Of a stretch of DNA of 64,000 nt, positions 35,081-49,192 are shown piece after piece. The notes beneath the pieces were generated by a model. That model was not told the origin of the DNA and did not search any database. It worked only from the letters and a program-made list of their open reading frames with translations. This stretch comes from Mytilus galloprovincialis (Eukaryota; Mollusca; Bivalvia; Mytilida; Mytilidae). The translations under genes were made by a program, and so were the position numbers. The stretch lies in contig NC_134839.1 in assembly GCF_965363235.1 (NCBI RefSeq), forward strand, positions 59,115,560 to 59,179,559. The letters run 5' to 3'. Position 1 is the first letter of the stretch; each line of letters starts with the position of its first letter.

Positions 35081-35877
35081 GACGCTTTATAGTTGAGCTA
35101 AATCAAGATATCATTCGTTTACAACATTTACAACTGATAAAAATATGTCTTATAGGCATACATTACGAAATATTACGTAGAAATATGTTTCTTTTTGGTT
35201 TTCCAAAATCAAACTCAAATTCTTTCTTAATACTAAATGCATGCAATCAAATTACATATTTCGCTTCTCTCTCTGAACAGAGTTATCCATTATTTGCTTA
35301 GTTCACATTTTTTGGAATGTCTATATATGGTAACATGCATAGCTCAAGTTGGCTGAGCATTTGATACTCACAAGTAACTTCATACAGGAGGGGCGGTTTT
35401 CACCATTTCACATTGGACGGAACCATGTAATCTATATTGTACATTCGGTTGAGGGCGCGATCGAAGCTTCTAGTCATGAGAAGAAATTATAACGCTTGAA
35501 CGCTAGGTCGCTGTCGGCTCATCGAAACGTAATAAATGCACGTGCAAAACGGGCAAATTGGATAGCAAACTTTTTTTGTCGTTAGCAACAAATTGCCTTC
35601 GCAGGTTATTATTCTAACGAGTTTCTATCAGCACTACTCAATTCCCCTTTGGAGAAAAGAAAATGAAAAAAAAAATAATTTCAAAACAATTAAAAGTATT
35701 TCAAATAGTAAAGAGCTATAAAAATGAACAACCAACACAGCTCATTATGTTTGGCAATGTGTTTTCTTTAAGATAAATATGTTTCTTTCTGCCCTACACT
35801 CACCTTGACAAGTAACTACAATGTTAATGGTAATGTTATGAAGTATTTACACCTTAAATTGGAGTTTTAGAATCATG

Positions 35878-35968
35878 GCCTCGGTAGCGCAGTAGGTAGC
35901 GCGTCAGTCTCATAATCACAAATGACAGAGCGATCTGAAGGTCGTGAGTTCGATCCTCACCCGGGGCA
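35878..35968 (+). tRNA. tRNA-Met(CAT) with intron, unit 25
   Basis: Identical to unit 1. Confidence 0.96.
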
Positions 35969-36281
35969 TAGTTTTTTTCTACCCGTAACTCTTGTTTTCA
36001 AAGCATTTCTGATAGTTCTGAAAACTTGTGTTATACATTTGTACCTGTAATATGTTATTTTCTGCAATGTTTGTCATGCATGTCATGCATTTTAAACTGC
36101 ATTGAGATAGCGTTCAGCATTTGAAATATATGTGATCTTGGATTAAACAGAATAATTCTTTTCTATTAAGTATTACAACAATTTTAATATCTTCTGTGTA
36201 TTAACTTTTTATCCATTTCATATTTTGTCAATTTATGCAAAAATCGATAAATTAATTTTCTAACTTACTAAAAAAATCACT

Positions 36282-36363
36282 TGGCAGCGGTGGGATTCGA
36301 ACCCACGCCTCCGAGGAGACTGGTGCCTTAAACCAGCGCCTTAGACCGCTCGGCCACGCTACC
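36282..36363 (-). tRNA. tRNA-Leu(AAG), unit 26
   Basis: Identical to unit 1. Confidence 0.96.
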
Positions 36364-37160
36364 GACGCTTTATAGTTGAGCTAAATCAAGATATCATTCG
36401 TTTACAACATTTACAACTGATAAAAATATGTCTTATAGGCATACATTACGAAATATTACGTAGAAATATGTTTCTTTTTGGTTTTCCAAAATCAAACTCA
36501 AATTCTTTCTTAATACTAAATGCATGCAATCAAATTACATATTTCGCTTCTCTCTCTGAACAGAGTTATCCATTATTTGCTTAGTTCACATTTTTTGGAA
36601 TGTCTATATATGGTAACATGCATAGCTCAAGTTGGCTGAGCATTTGATACTCACAAGTAACTTCATACAGGAGGGGCGGTTTTCACCATTTCACATTGGA
36701 CGGAACCATGTAATCTATATTGTACATTCGGTTGAGGGCGCGATCGAAGCTTCTAGTCATGAGAAGAAATTATAACGCTTGAACGCTAGGTCGCTGTCGG
36801 CTCATCGAAACGTAATAAATGCACGTGCAAAACGGGCAAATTGGATAGCAAACTTTTTTTGTCGTTAGCAACAAATTGCCTTCGCAGGTTATTATTCTAA
36901 CGAGTTTCTATCAGCACTACTCAATTCCCCTTTGGAGAAAAGAAAATGAAAAAAAAAATAATTTCAAAACAATTAAAAGTATTTCAAATAGTAAAGAGCT
37001 ATAAAAATGAACAACCAACACAGCTCATTATGTTTGGCAATGTGTTTTCTTTAAGATAAATATGTTTCTTTCTGCCCTACACTCACCTTGACAAGTAACT
37101 ACAATGTTAATGGTAATGTTATGAAGTATTTACACCTTAAATTGGAGTTTTAGAATCATG

Positions 37161-37251
37161 GCCTCGGTAGCGCAGTAGGTAGCGCGTCAGTCTCATAATC
37201 ACAAATGACAGAGCGATCTGAAGGTCGTGAGTTCGATCCTCACCCGGGGCA
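37161..37251 (+). tRNA. tRNA-Met(CAT) with intron, unit 26
   Basis: Identical to unit 1. Confidence 0.96.
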
Positions 37252-37564
37252 TAGTTTTTTTCTACCCGTAACTCTTGTTTTCAAAGCATTTCTGATAGTT
37301 CTGAAAACTTGTGTTATACATTTGTACCTGTAATATGTTATTTTCTGCAATGTTTGTCATGCATGTCATGCATTTTAAACTGCATTGAGATAGCGTTCAG
37401 CATTTGAAATATATGTGATCTTGGATTAAACAGAATAATTCTTTTCTATTAAGTATTACAACAATTTTAATATCTTCTGTGTATTAACTTTTTATCCATT
37501 TCATATTTTGTCAATTTATGCAAAAATCGATAAATTAATTTTCTAACTTACTAAAAAAATCACT

Positions 37565-37646
37565 TGGCAGCGGTGGGATTCGAACCCACGCCTCCGAGGA
37601 GACTGGTGCCTTAAACCAGCGCCTTAGACCGCTCGGCCACGCTACC
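37565..37646 (-). tRNA. tRNA-Leu(AAG), unit 27
   Basis: Gene identical to unit 1; T to A at 37654, eight bases upstream of its 5' end, changes TATAAA to TATTAA. Confidence 0.96.
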
Positions 37647-38443
37647 GACGCTTAATAGTTGAGCTAAATCAAGATATCATTCGTTTACAACATTTACAAC
37701 TGATAAAAATATGTCTTATAGGCATACATTACGAAATATTACGTAGAAATATGTTTCTTTTTGGTTTTCCAAAATCAAACTCAAATTCTTTCTTAATACT
37801 AAATGCATGCAATCAAATTACATATTTCGCTTCTCTCTCTGAACAGAGTTATCCATTATTTGCTTAGTTCACATTTTTTGGAATGTCTATATATGGTAAC
37901 ATGCATAGCTCAAGTTGGCTGAGCATTTGATACTCACAAGTAACTTCATACAGGAGGGGCGGTTTTCACCATTTCACATTGGACGGAACCATGTAATCTA
38001 TATTGTACATTCGGTTGAGGGCGCGATCGAAGCTTCTAGTCATGAGAAGAAATTATAACGCTTGAACGCTAGGTCGCTGTCGGCTCATCGAAACGTAATA
38101 AATGCACGTGCAAAACGGGCAAATTGGATAGCAAACTTTTTTTGTCGTTAGCAACAAATTGCCTTCGCAGGTTATTATTCTAACGAGTTTCTATCAGCAC
38201 TACTCAATTCCCCTTTGGAGAAAAGAAAATGAAAAAAAAAATAATTTCAAAACAATTAAAAGTATTTCAAATAGTAAAGAGCTATAAAAATGAACAACCA
38301 ACACAGCTCATTATGTTTGGCAATGTGTTTTCTTTAAGATAAATATGTTTCTTTCTGCCCTACACTCACCTTGACAAGTAACTACAATGTTAATGGTAAT
38401 GTTATGAAGTATTTACACCTTAAATTGGAGTTTTAGAATCATG

Positions 38444-38534
38444 GCCTCGGTAGCGCAGTAGGTAGCGCGTCAGTCTCATAATCACAAATGACAGAGCGAT
38501 CTGAAGGTCGTGAGTTCGATCCTCACCCGGGGCA
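38444..38534 (+). tRNA. tRNA-Met(CAT) with intron, unit 27
   Basis: Gene identical to unit 1; its terminator has six T instead of seven, so the unit is 1282 bp. Confidence 0.96.
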
Positions 38535-38846
38535 TAGTTTTTTCTACCCGTAACTCTTGTTTTCAAAGCATTTCTGATAGTTCTGAAAACTTGTGTTATA
38601 CATTTGTACCTGTAATATGTTATTTTCTGCAATGTTTGTCATGCATGTCATGCATTTTAAACTGCATTGAGATAGCGTTCAGCATTTGAAATATATGTGA
38701 TCTTGGATTAAACAGAATAATTCTTTTCTATTAAGTATTACAACAATTTTAATATCTTCTGTGTATTAACTTTTTATCCATTTCATATTTTGTCAATTTA
38801 TGCAAAAATCGATAAATTAATTTTCTAACTTACTAAAAAAATCACT

Positions 38847-38928
38847 TGGCAGCGGTGGGATTCGAACCCACGCCTCCGAGGAGACTGGTGCCTTAAACCA
38901 GCGCCTTAGACCGCTCGGCCACGCTACC
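38847..38928 (-). tRNA. tRNA-Leu(AAG), unit 28
   Basis: Identical to unit 1. Confidence 0.96.
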
Positions 38929-39725
38929 GACGCTTTATAGTTGAGCTAAATCAAGATATCATTCGTTTACAACATTTACAACTGATAAAAATATGTCTTA
39001 TAGGCATACATTACGAAATATTACGTAGAAATATGTTTCTTTTTGGTTTTCCAAAATCAAACTCAAATTCTTTCTTAATACTAAATGCATGCAATCAAAT
39101 TACATATTTCGCTTCTCTCTCTGAACAGAGTTATCCATTATTTGCTTAGTTCACATTTTTTGGAATGTCTATATATGGTAACATGCATAGCTCAAGTTGG
39201 CTGAGCATTTGATACTCACAAGTAACTTCATACAGGAGGGGCGGTTTTCACCATTTCACATTGGACGGAACCATGTAATCTATATTGTACATTCGGTTGA
39301 GGGCGCGATCGAAGCTTCTAGTCATGAGAAGAAATTATAACGCTTGAACGCTAGGTCGCTGTCGGCTCATCGAAACGTAATAAATGCACGTGCAAAACGG
39401 GCAAATTGGATAGCAAACTTTTTTTGTCGTTAGCAACAAATTGCCTTCGCAGGTTATTATTCTAACGAGTTTCTATCAGCACTACTCAATTCCCCTTTGG
39501 AGAAAAGAAAATGAAAAAAAAAATAATTTCAAAACAATTAAAAGTATTTCAAATAGTAAAGAGCTATAAAAATGAACAACCAACACAGCTCATTATGTTT
39601 GGCAATGTGTTTTCTTTAAGATAAATATGTTTCTTTCTGCCCTACACTCACCTTGACAAGTAACTACAATGTTAATGGTAATGTTATGAAGTATTTACAC
39701 CTTAAATTGGAGTTTTAGAATCATG

Positions 39726-39816
39726 GCCTCGGTAGCGCAGTAGGTAGCGCGTCAGTCTCATAATCACAAATGACAGAGCGATCTGAAGGTCGTGAGTTCG
39801 ATCCTCACCCGGGGCA
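39726..39816 (+). tRNA. tRNA-Met(CAT) with intron, unit 28
   Basis: Identical to unit 1. Confidence 0.96.
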
Positions 39817-40129
39817 TAGTTTTTTTCTACCCGTAACTCTTGTTTTCAAAGCATTTCTGATAGTTCTGAAAACTTGTGTTATACATTTGTACCTGTAATA
39901 TGTTATTTTCTGCAATGTTTGTCATGCATGTCATGCATTTTAAACTGCATTGAGATAGCGTTCAGCATTTGAAATATATGTGATCTTGGATTAAACAGAA
40001 TAATTCTTTTCTATTAAGTATTACAACAATTTTAATATCTTCTGTGTATTAACTTTTTATCCATTTCATATTTTGTCAATTTATGCAAAAATCGATAAAT
40101 TAATTTTCTAACTTACTAAAAAAATCACT

Positions 40130-40211
40130 TGGCAGCGGTGGGATTCGAACCCACGCCTCCGAGGAGACTGGTGCCTTAAACCAGCGCCTTAGACCGCTCG
40201 GCCACGCTACC
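40130..40211 (-). tRNA. tRNA-Leu(AAG), unit 29
   Basis: Identical to unit 1. Confidence 0.96.
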
Positions 40212-41008
40212 GACGCTTTATAGTTGAGCTAAATCAAGATATCATTCGTTTACAACATTTACAACTGATAAAAATATGTCTTATAGGCATACATTACGAA
40301 ATATTACGTAGAAATATGTTTCTTTTTGGTTTTCCAAAATCAAACTCAAATTCTTTCTTAATACTAAATGCATGCAATCAAATTACATATTTCGCTTCTC
40401 TCTCTGAACAGAGTTATCCATTATTTGCTTAGTTCACATTTTTTGGAATGTCTATATATGGTAACATGCATAGCTCAAGTTGGCTGAGCATTTGATACTC
40501 ACAAGTAACTTCATACAGGAGGGGCGGTTTTCACCATTTCACATTGGACGGAACCATGTAATCTATATTGTACATTCGGTTGAGGGCGCGATCGAAGCTT
40601 CTAGTCATGAGAAGAAATTATAACGCTTGAACGCTAGGTCGCTGTCGGCTCATCGAAACGTAATAAATGCACGTGCAAAACGGGCAAATTGGATAGCAAA
40701 CTTTTTTTGTCGTTAGCAACAAATTGCCTTCGCAGGTTATTATTCTAACGAGTTTCTATCAGCACTACTCAATTCCCCTTTGGAGAAAAGAAAATGAAAA
40801 AAAAAATAATTTCAAAACAATTAAAAGTATTTCAAATAGTAAAGAGCTATAAAAATGAACAACCAACACAGCTCATTATGTTTGGCAATGTGTTTTCTTT
40901 AAGATAAATATGTTTCTTTCTGCCCTACACTCACCTTGACAAGTAACTACAATGTTAATGGTAATGTTATGAAGTATTTACACCTTAAATTGGAGTTTTA
41001 GAATCATG

Positions 41009-41099
41009 GCCTCGGTAGCGCAGTAGGTAGCGCGTCAGTCTCATAATCACAAATGACAGAGCGATCTGAAGGTCGTGAGTTCGATCCTCACCCGGGGCA
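41009..41099 (+). tRNA. tRNA-Met(CAT) with intron, unit 29
   Basis: Identical to unit 1. Confidence 0.96.
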
Positions 41100-41412
41100 T
41101 AGTTTTTTTCTACCCGTAACTCTTGTTTTCAAAGCATTTCTGATAGTTCTGAAAACTTGTGTTATACATTTGTACCTGTAATATGTTATTTTCTGCAATG
41201 TTTGTCATGCATGTCATGCATTTTAAACTGCATTGAGATAGCGTTCAGCATTTGAAATATATGTGATCTTGGATTAAACAGAATAATTCTTTTCTATTAA
41301 GTATTACAACAATTTTAATATCTTCTGTGTATTAACTTTTTATCCATTTCATATTTTGTCAATTTATGCAAAAATCGATAAATTAATTTTCTAACTTACT
41401 AAAAAAATCACT

Positions 41413-41494
41413 TGGCAGCGGTGGGATTCGAACCCACGCCTCCGAGGAGACTGGTGCCTTAAACCAGCGCCTTAGACCGCTCGGCCACGCTACC
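41413..41494 (-). tRNA. tRNA-Leu(AAG), unit 30
   Basis: Identical to unit 1. Confidence 0.96.
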
Positions 41495-42291
41495 GACGCT
41501 TTATAGTTGAGCTAAATCAAGATATCATTCGTTTACAACATTTACAACTGATAAAAATATGTCTTATAGGCATACATTACGAAATATTACGTAGAAATAT
41601 GTTTCTTTTTGGTTTTCCAAAATCAAACTCAAATTCTTTCTTAATACTAAATGCATGCAATCAAATTACATATTTCGCTTCTCTCTCTGAACAGAGTTAT
41701 CCATTATTTGCTTAGTTCACATTTTTTGGAATGTCTATATATGGTAACATGCATAGCTCAAGTTGGCTGAGCATTTGATACTCACAAGTAACTTCATACA
41801 GGAGGGGCGGTTTTCACCATTTCACATTGGACGGAACCATGTAATCTATATTGTACATTCGGTTGAGGGCGCGATCGAAGCTTCTAGTCATGAGAAGAAA
41901 TTATAACGCTTGAACGCTAGGTCGCTGTCGGCTCATCGAAACGTAATAAATGCACGTGCAAAACGGGCAAATTGGATAGCAAACTTTTTTTGTCGTTAGC
42001 AACAAATTGCCTTCGCAGGTTATTATTCTAACGAGTTTCTATCAGCACTACTCAATTCCCCTTTGGAGAAAAGAAAATGAAAAAAAAAATAATTTCAAAA
42101 CAATTAAAAGTATTTCAAATAGTAAAGAGCTATAAAAATGAACAACCAACACAGCTCATTATGTTTGGCAATGTGTTTTCTTTAAGATAAATATGTTTCT
42201 TTCTGCCCTACACTCACCTTGACAAGTAACTACAATGTTAATGGTAATGTTATGAAGTATTTACACCTTAAATTGGAGTTTTAGAATCATG

Positions 42292-42382
42292 GCCTCGGTA
42301 GCGCAGTAGGTAGCGCGTCAGTCTCATAATCACAAATGACAGAGCGATCTGAAGGTCGTGAGTTCGATCCTCACCCGGGGCA
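42292..42382 (+). tRNA. tRNA-Met(CAT) with intron, unit 30
   Basis: Identical to unit 1. Confidence 0.96.
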
Positions 42383-42695
42383 TAGTTTTTTTCTACCCGT
42401 AACTCTTGTTTTCAAAGCATTTCTGATAGTTCTGAAAACTTGTGTTATACATTTGTACCTGTAATATGTTATTTTCTGCAATGTTTGTCATGCATGTCAT
42501 GCATTTTAAACTGCATTGAGATAGCGTTCAGCATTTGAAATATATGTGATCTTGGATTAAACAGAATAATTCTTTTCTATTAAGTATTACAACAATTTTA
42601 ATATCTTCTGTGTATTAACTTTTTATCCATTTCATATTTTGTCAATTTATGCAAAAATCGATAAATTAATTTTCTAACTTACTAAAAAAATCACT

Positions 42696-42777
42696 TGGCA
42701 GCGGTGGGATTCGAACCCACGCCTCCGAGGAGACTGGTGCCTTAAACCAGCGCCTTAGACCGCTCGGCCACGCTACC
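42696..42777 (-). tRNA. tRNA-Leu(AAG), unit 31
   Basis: Identical to unit 1. Confidence 0.96.
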
Positions 42778-43574
42778 GACGCTTTATAGTTGAGCTAAAT
42801 CAAGATATCATTCGTTTACAACATTTACAACTGATAAAAATATGTCTTATAGGCATACATTACGAAATATTACGTAGAAATATGTTTCTTTTTGGTTTTC
42901 CAAAATCAAACTCAAATTCTTTCTTAATACTAAATGCATGCAATCAAATTACATATTTCGCTTCTCTCTCTGAACAGAGTTATCCATTATTTGCTTAGTT
43001 CACATTTTTTGGAATGTCTATATATGGTAACATGCATAGCTCAAGTTGGCTGAGCATTTGATACTCACAAGTAACTTCATACAGGAGGGGCGGTTTTCAC
43101 CATTTCACATTGGACGGAACCATGTAATCTATATTGTACATTCGGTTGAGGGCGCGATCGAAGCTTCTAGTCATGAGAAGAAATTATAACGCTTGAACGC
43201 TAGGTCGCTGTCGGCTCATCGAAACGTAATAAATGCACGTGCAAAACGGGCAAATTGGATAGCAAACTTTTTTTGTCGTTAGCAACAAATTGCCTTCGCA
43301 GGTTATTATTCTAACGAGTTTCTATCAGCACTACTCAATTCCCCTTTGGAGAAAAGAAAATGAAAAAAAAAATAATTTCAAAACAATTAAAAGTATTTCA
43401 AATAGTAAAGAGCTATAAAAATGAACAACCAACACAGCTCATTATGTTTGGCAATGTGTTTTCTTTAAGATAAATATGTTTCTTTCTGCCCTACACTCAC
43501 CTTGACAAGTAACTACAATGTTAATGGTAATGTTATGAAGTATTTACACCTTAAATTGGAGTTTTAGAATCATG

Positions 43575-43665
43575 GCCTCGGTAGCGCAGTAGGTAGCGCG
43601 TCAGTCTCATAATCACAAATGACAGAGCGATCTGAAGGTCGTGAGTTCGATCCTCACCCGGGGCA
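43575..43665 (+). tRNA. tRNA-Met(CAT) with intron, unit 31
   Basis: Identical to unit 1. Confidence 0.96.
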
Positions 43666-43978
43666 TAGTTTTTTTCTACCCGTAACTCTTGTTTTCAAAG
43701 CATTTCTGATAGTTCTGAAAACTTGTGTTATACATTTGTACCTGTAATATGTTATTTTCTGCAATGTTTGTCATGCATGTCATGCATTTTAAACTGCATT
43801 GAGATAGCGTTCAGCATTTGAAATATATGTGATCTTGGATTAAACAGAATAATTCTTTTCTATTAAGTATTACAACAATTTTAATATCTTCTGTGTATTA
43901 ACTTTTTATCCATTTCATATTTTGTCAATTTATGCAAAAATCGATAAATTAATTTTCTAACTTACTAAAAAAATCACT

Positions 43979-44060
43979 TGGCAGCGGTGGGATTCGAACC
44001 CACGCCTCCGAGGAGACTGGTGCCTTAAACCAGCGCCTTAGACCGCTCGGCCACGCTACC
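43979..44060 (-). tRNA. tRNA-Leu(AAG), unit 32
   Basis: Identical to unit 1. Confidence 0.96.
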
Positions 44061-44857
44061 GACGCTTTATAGTTGAGCTAAATCAAGATATCATTCGTTT
44101 ACAACATTTACAACTGATAAAAATATGTCTTATAGGCATACATTACGAAATATTACGTAGAAATATGTTTCTTTTTGGTTTTCCAAAATCAAACTCAAAT
44201 TCTTTCTTAATACTAAATGCATGCAATCAAATTACATATTTCGCTTCTCTCTCTGAACAGAGTTATCCATTATTTGCTTAGTTCACATTTTTTGGAATGT
44301 CTATATATGGTAACATGCATAGCTCAAGTTGGCTGAGCATTTGATACTCACAAGTAACTTCATACAGGAGGGGCGGTTTTCACCATTTCACATTGGACGG
44401 AACCATGTAATCTATATTGTACATTCGGTTGAGGGCGCGATCGAAGCTTCTAGTCATGAGAAGAAATTATAACGCTTGAACGCTAGGTCGCTGTCGGCTC
44501 ATCGAAACGTAATAAATGCACGTGCAAAACGGGCAAATTGGATAGCAAACTTTTTTTGTCGTTAGCAACAAATTGCCTTCGCAGGTTATTATTCTAACGA
44601 GTTTCTATCAGCACTACTCAATTCCCCTTTGGAGAAAAGAAAATGAAAAAAAAAATAATTTCAAAACAATTAAAAGTATTTCAAATAGTAAAGAGCTATA
44701 AAAATGAACAACCAACACAGCTCATTATGTTTGGCAATGTGTTTTCTTTAAGATAAATATGTTTCTTTCTGCCCTACACTCACCTTGACAAGTAACTACA
44801 ATGTTAATGGTAATGTTATGAAGTATTTACACCTTAAATTGGAGTTTTAGAATCATG

Positions 44858-44948
44858 GCCTCGGTAGCGCAGTAGGTAGCGCGTCAGTCTCATAATCACA
44901 AATGACAGAGCGATCTGAAGGTCGTGAGTTCGATCCTCACCCGGGGCA
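44858..44948 (+). tRNA. tRNA-Met(CAT) with intron, unit 32
   Basis: Identical to unit 1. Confidence 0.96.
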
Positions 44949-45261
44949 TAGTTTTTTTCTACCCGTAACTCTTGTTTTCAAAGCATTTCTGATAGTTCTG
45001 AAAACTTGTGTTATACATTTGTACCTGTAATATGTTATTTTCTGCAATGTTTGTCATGCATGTCATGCATTTTAAACTGCATTGAGATAGCGTTCAGCAT
45101 TTGAAATATATGTGATCTTGGATTAAACAGAATAATTCTTTTCTATTAAGTATTACAACAATTTTAATATCTTCTGTGTATTAACTTTTTATCCATTTCA
45201 TATTTTGTCAATTTATGCAAAAATCGATAAATTAATTTTCTAACTTACTAAAAAAATCACT

Positions 45262-45343
45262 TGGCAGCGGTGGGATTCGAACCCACGCCTCCGAGGAGAC
45301 TGGTGCCTTAAACCAGCGCCTTAGACCGCTCGGCCACGCTACC
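45262..45343 (-). tRNA. tRNA-Leu(AAG), unit 33
   Basis: Identical to unit 1. Confidence 0.96.
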
Positions 45344-46140
45344 GACGCTTTATAGTTGAGCTAAATCAAGATATCATTCGTTTACAACATTTACAACTGA
45401 TAAAAATATGTCTTATAGGCATACATTACGAAATATTACGTAGAAATATGTTTCTTTTTGGTTTTCCAAAATCAAACTCAAATTCTTTCTTAATACTAAA
45501 TGCATGCAATCAAATTACATATTTCGCTTCTCTCTCTGAACAGAGTTATCCATTATTTGCTTAGTTCACATTTTTTGGAATGTCTATATATGGTAACATG
45601 CATAGCTCAAGTTGGCTGAGCATTTGATACTCACAAGTAACTTCATACAGGAGGGGCGGTTTTCACCATTTCACATTGGACGGAACCATGTAATCTATAT
45701 TGTACATTCGGTTGAGGGCGCGATCGAAGCTTCTAGTCATGAGAAGAAATTATAACGCTTGAACGCTAGGTCGCTGTCGGCTCATCGAAACGTAATAAAT
45801 GCACGTGCAAAACGGGCAAATTGGATAGCAAACTTTTTTTGTCGTTAGCAACAAATTGCCTTCGCAGGTTATTATTCTAACGAGTTTCTATCAGCACTAC
45901 TCAATTCCCCTTTGGAGAAAAGAAAATGAAAAAAAAAATAATTTCAAAACAATTAAAAGTATTTCAAATAGTAAAGAGCTATAAAAATGAACAACCAACA
46001 CAGCTCATTATGTTTGGCAATGTGTTTTCTTTAAGATAAATATGTTTCTTTCTGCCCTACACTCACCTTGACAAGTAACTACAATGTTAATGGTAATGTT
46101 ATGAAGTATTTACACCTTAAATTGGAGTTTTAGAATCATG

Positions 46141-46231
46141 GCCTCGGTAGCGCAGTAGGTAGCGCGTCAGTCTCATAATCACAAATGACAGAGCGATCTG
46201 AAGGTCGTGAGTTCGATCCTCACCCGGGGCA
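46141..46231 (+). tRNA. tRNA-Met(CAT) with intron, unit 33
   Basis: Identical to unit 1. Confidence 0.96.
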
Positions 46232-46544
46232 TAGTTTTTTTCTACCCGTAACTCTTGTTTTCAAAGCATTTCTGATAGTTCTGAAAACTTGTGTTATACA
46301 TTTGTACCTGTAATATGTTATTTTCTGCAATGTTTGTCATGCATGTCATGCATTTTAAACTGCATTGAGATAGCGTTCAGCATTTGAAATATATGTGATC
46401 TTGGATTAAACAGAATAATTCTTTTCTATTAAGTATTACAACAATTTTAATATCTTCTGTGTATTAACTTTTTATCCATTTCATATTTTGTCAATTTATG
46501 CAAAAATCGATAAATTAATTTTCTAACTTACTAAAAAAATCACT

Positions 46545-46626
46545 TGGCAGCGGTGGGATTCGAACCCACGCCTCCGAGGAGACTGGTGCCTTAAACCAGC
46601 GCCTTAGACCGCTCGGCCACGCTACC
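46545..46626 (-). tRNA. tRNA-Leu(AAG), unit 34
   Basis: Identical to unit 1. Confidence 0.96.
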
Positions 46627-47423
46627 GACGCTTTATAGTTGAGCTAAATCAAGATATCATTCGTTTACAACATTTACAACTGATAAAAATATGTCTTATA
46701 GGCATACATTACGAAATATTACGTAGAAATATGTTTCTTTTTGGTTTTCCAAAATCAAACTCAAATTCTTTCTTAATACTAAATGCATGCAATCAAATTA
46801 CATATTTCGCTTCTCTCTCTGAACAGAGTTATCCATTATTTGCTTAGTTCACATTTTTTGGAATGTCTATATATGGTAACATGCATAGCTCAAGTTGGCT
46901 GAGCATTTGATACTCACAAGTAACTTCATACAGGAGGGGCGGTTTTCACCATTTCACATTGGACGGAACCATGTAATCTATATTGTACATTCGGTTGAGG
47001 GCGCGATCGAAGCTTCTAGTCATGAGAAGAAATTATAACGCTTGAACGCTAGGTCGCTGTCGGCTCATCGAAACGTAATAAATGCACGTGCAAAACGGGC
47101 AAATTGGATAGCAAACTTTTTTTGTCGTTAGCAACAAATTGCCTTCGCAGGTTATTATTCTAACGAGTTTCTATCAGCACTACTCAATTCCCCTTTGGAG
47201 AAAAGAAAATGAAAAAAAAAATAATTTCAAAACAATTAAAAGTATTTCAAATAGTAAAGAGCTATAAAAATGAACAACCAACACAGCTCATTATGTTTGG
47301 CAATGTGTTTTCTTTAAGATAAATATGTTTCTTTCTGCCCTACACTCACCTTGACAAGTAACTACAATGTTAATGGTAATGTTATGAAGTATTTACACCT
47401 TAAATTGGAGTTTTAGAATCATG

Positions 47424-47514
47424 GCCTCGGTAGCGCAGTAGGTAGCGCGTCAGTCTCATAATCACAAATGACAGAGCGATCTGAAGGTCGTGAGTTCGAT
47501 CCTCACCCGGGGCA
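47424..47514 (+). tRNA. tRNA-Met(CAT) with intron, unit 34
   Basis: Identical to unit 1. Confidence 0.96.
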
Positions 47515-47827
47515 TAGTTTTTTTCTACCCGTAACTCTTGTTTTCAAAGCATTTCTGATAGTTCTGAAAACTTGTGTTATACATTTGTACCTGTAATATG
47601 TTATTTTCTGCAATGTTTGTCATGCATGTCATGCATTTTAAACTGCATTGAGATAGCGTTCAGCATTTGAAATATATGTGATCTTGGATTAAACAGAATA
47701 ATTCTTTTCTATTAAGTATTACAACAATTTTAATATCTTCTGTGTATTAACTTTTTATCCATTTCATATTTTGTCAATTTATGCAAAAATCGATAAATTA
47801 ATTTTCTAACTTACTAAAAAAATCACT

Positions 47828-47909
47828 TGGCAGCGGTGGGATTCGAACCCACGCCTCCGAGGAGACTGGTGCCTTAAACCAGCGCCTTAGACCGCTCGGC
47901 CACGCTACC
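47828..47909 (-). tRNA. tRNA-Leu(AAG), unit 35
   Basis: Identical to unit 1. Confidence 0.96.
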
Positions 47910-48706
47910 GACGCTTTATAGTTGAGCTAAATCAAGATATCATTCGTTTACAACATTTACAACTGATAAAAATATGTCTTATAGGCATACATTACGAAAT
48001 ATTACGTAGAAATATGTTTCTTTTTGGTTTTCCAAAATCAAACTCAAATTCTTTCTTAATACTAAATGCATGCAATCAAATTACATATTTCGCTTCTCTC
48101 TCTGAACAGAGTTATCCATTATTTGCTTAGTTCACATTTTTTGGAATGTCTATATATGGTAACATGCATAGCTCAAGTTGGCTGAGCATTTGATACTCAC
48201 AAGTAACTTCATACAGGAGGGGCGGTTTTCACCATTTCACATTGGACGGAACCATGTAATCTATATTGTACATTCGGTTGAGGGCGCGATCGAAGCTTCT
48301 AGTCATGAGAAGAAATTATAACGCTTGAACGCTAGGTCGCTGTCGGCTCATCGAAACGTAATAAATGCACGTGCAAAACGGGCAAATTGGATAGCAAACT
48401 TTTTTTGTCGTTAGCAACAAATTGCCTTCGCAGGTTATTATTCTAACGAGTTTCTATCAGCACTACTCAATTCCCCTTTGGAGAAAAGAAAATGAAAAAA
48501 AAAATAATTTCAAAACAATTAAAAGTATTTCAAATAGTAAAGAGCTATAAAAATGAACAACCAACACAGCTCATTATGTTTGGCAATGTGTTTTCTTTAA
48601 GATAAATATGTTTCTTTCTGCCCTACACTCACCTTGACAAGTAACTACAATGTTAATGGTAATGTTATGAAGTATTTACACCTTAAATTGGAGTTTTAGA
48701 ATCATG

Positions 48707-48797
48707 GCCTCGGTAGCGCAGTAGGTAGCGCGTCAGTCTCATAATCACAAATGACAGAGCGATCTGAAGGTCGTGAGTTCGATCCTCACCCGGGGCA
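48707..48797 (+). tRNA. tRNA-Met(CAT) with intron, unit 35
   Basis: Identical to unit 1. Confidence 0.96.
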
Positions 48798-49110
48798 TAG
48801 TTTTTTTCTACCCGTAACTCTTGTTTTCAAAGCATTTCTGATAGTTCTGAAAACTTGTGTTATACATTTGTACCTGTAATATGTTATTTTCTGCAATGTT
48901 TGTCATGCATGTCATGCATTTTAAACTGCATTGAGATAGCGTTCAGCATTTGAAATATATGTGATCTTGGATTAAACAGAATAATTCTTTTCTATTAAGT
49001 ATTACAACAATTTTAATATCTTCTGTGTATTAACTTTTTATCCATTTCATATTTTGTCAATTTATGCAAAAATCGATAAATTAATTTTCTAACTTACTAA
49101 AAAAATCACT

Positions 49111-49192
49111 TGGCAGCGGTGGGATTCGAACCCACGCCTCCGAGGAGACTGGTGCCTTAAACCAGCGCCTTAGACCGCTCGGCCACGCTACC
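49111..49192 (-). tRNA. tRNA-Leu(AAG), unit 36
   Basis: Identical to unit 1. Confidence 0.96.

Noticed and set aside
38420-38632. A 70-codon minus-strand frame over tRNA-Met of unit 27 containing PGEDRTHDLQI
   Set aside because: It is the antisense translation of the tRNA-Met gene, open here only because the T-run is one base shorter. Such EDRTHDL-type peptides are a familiar artefact of tRNA genes.
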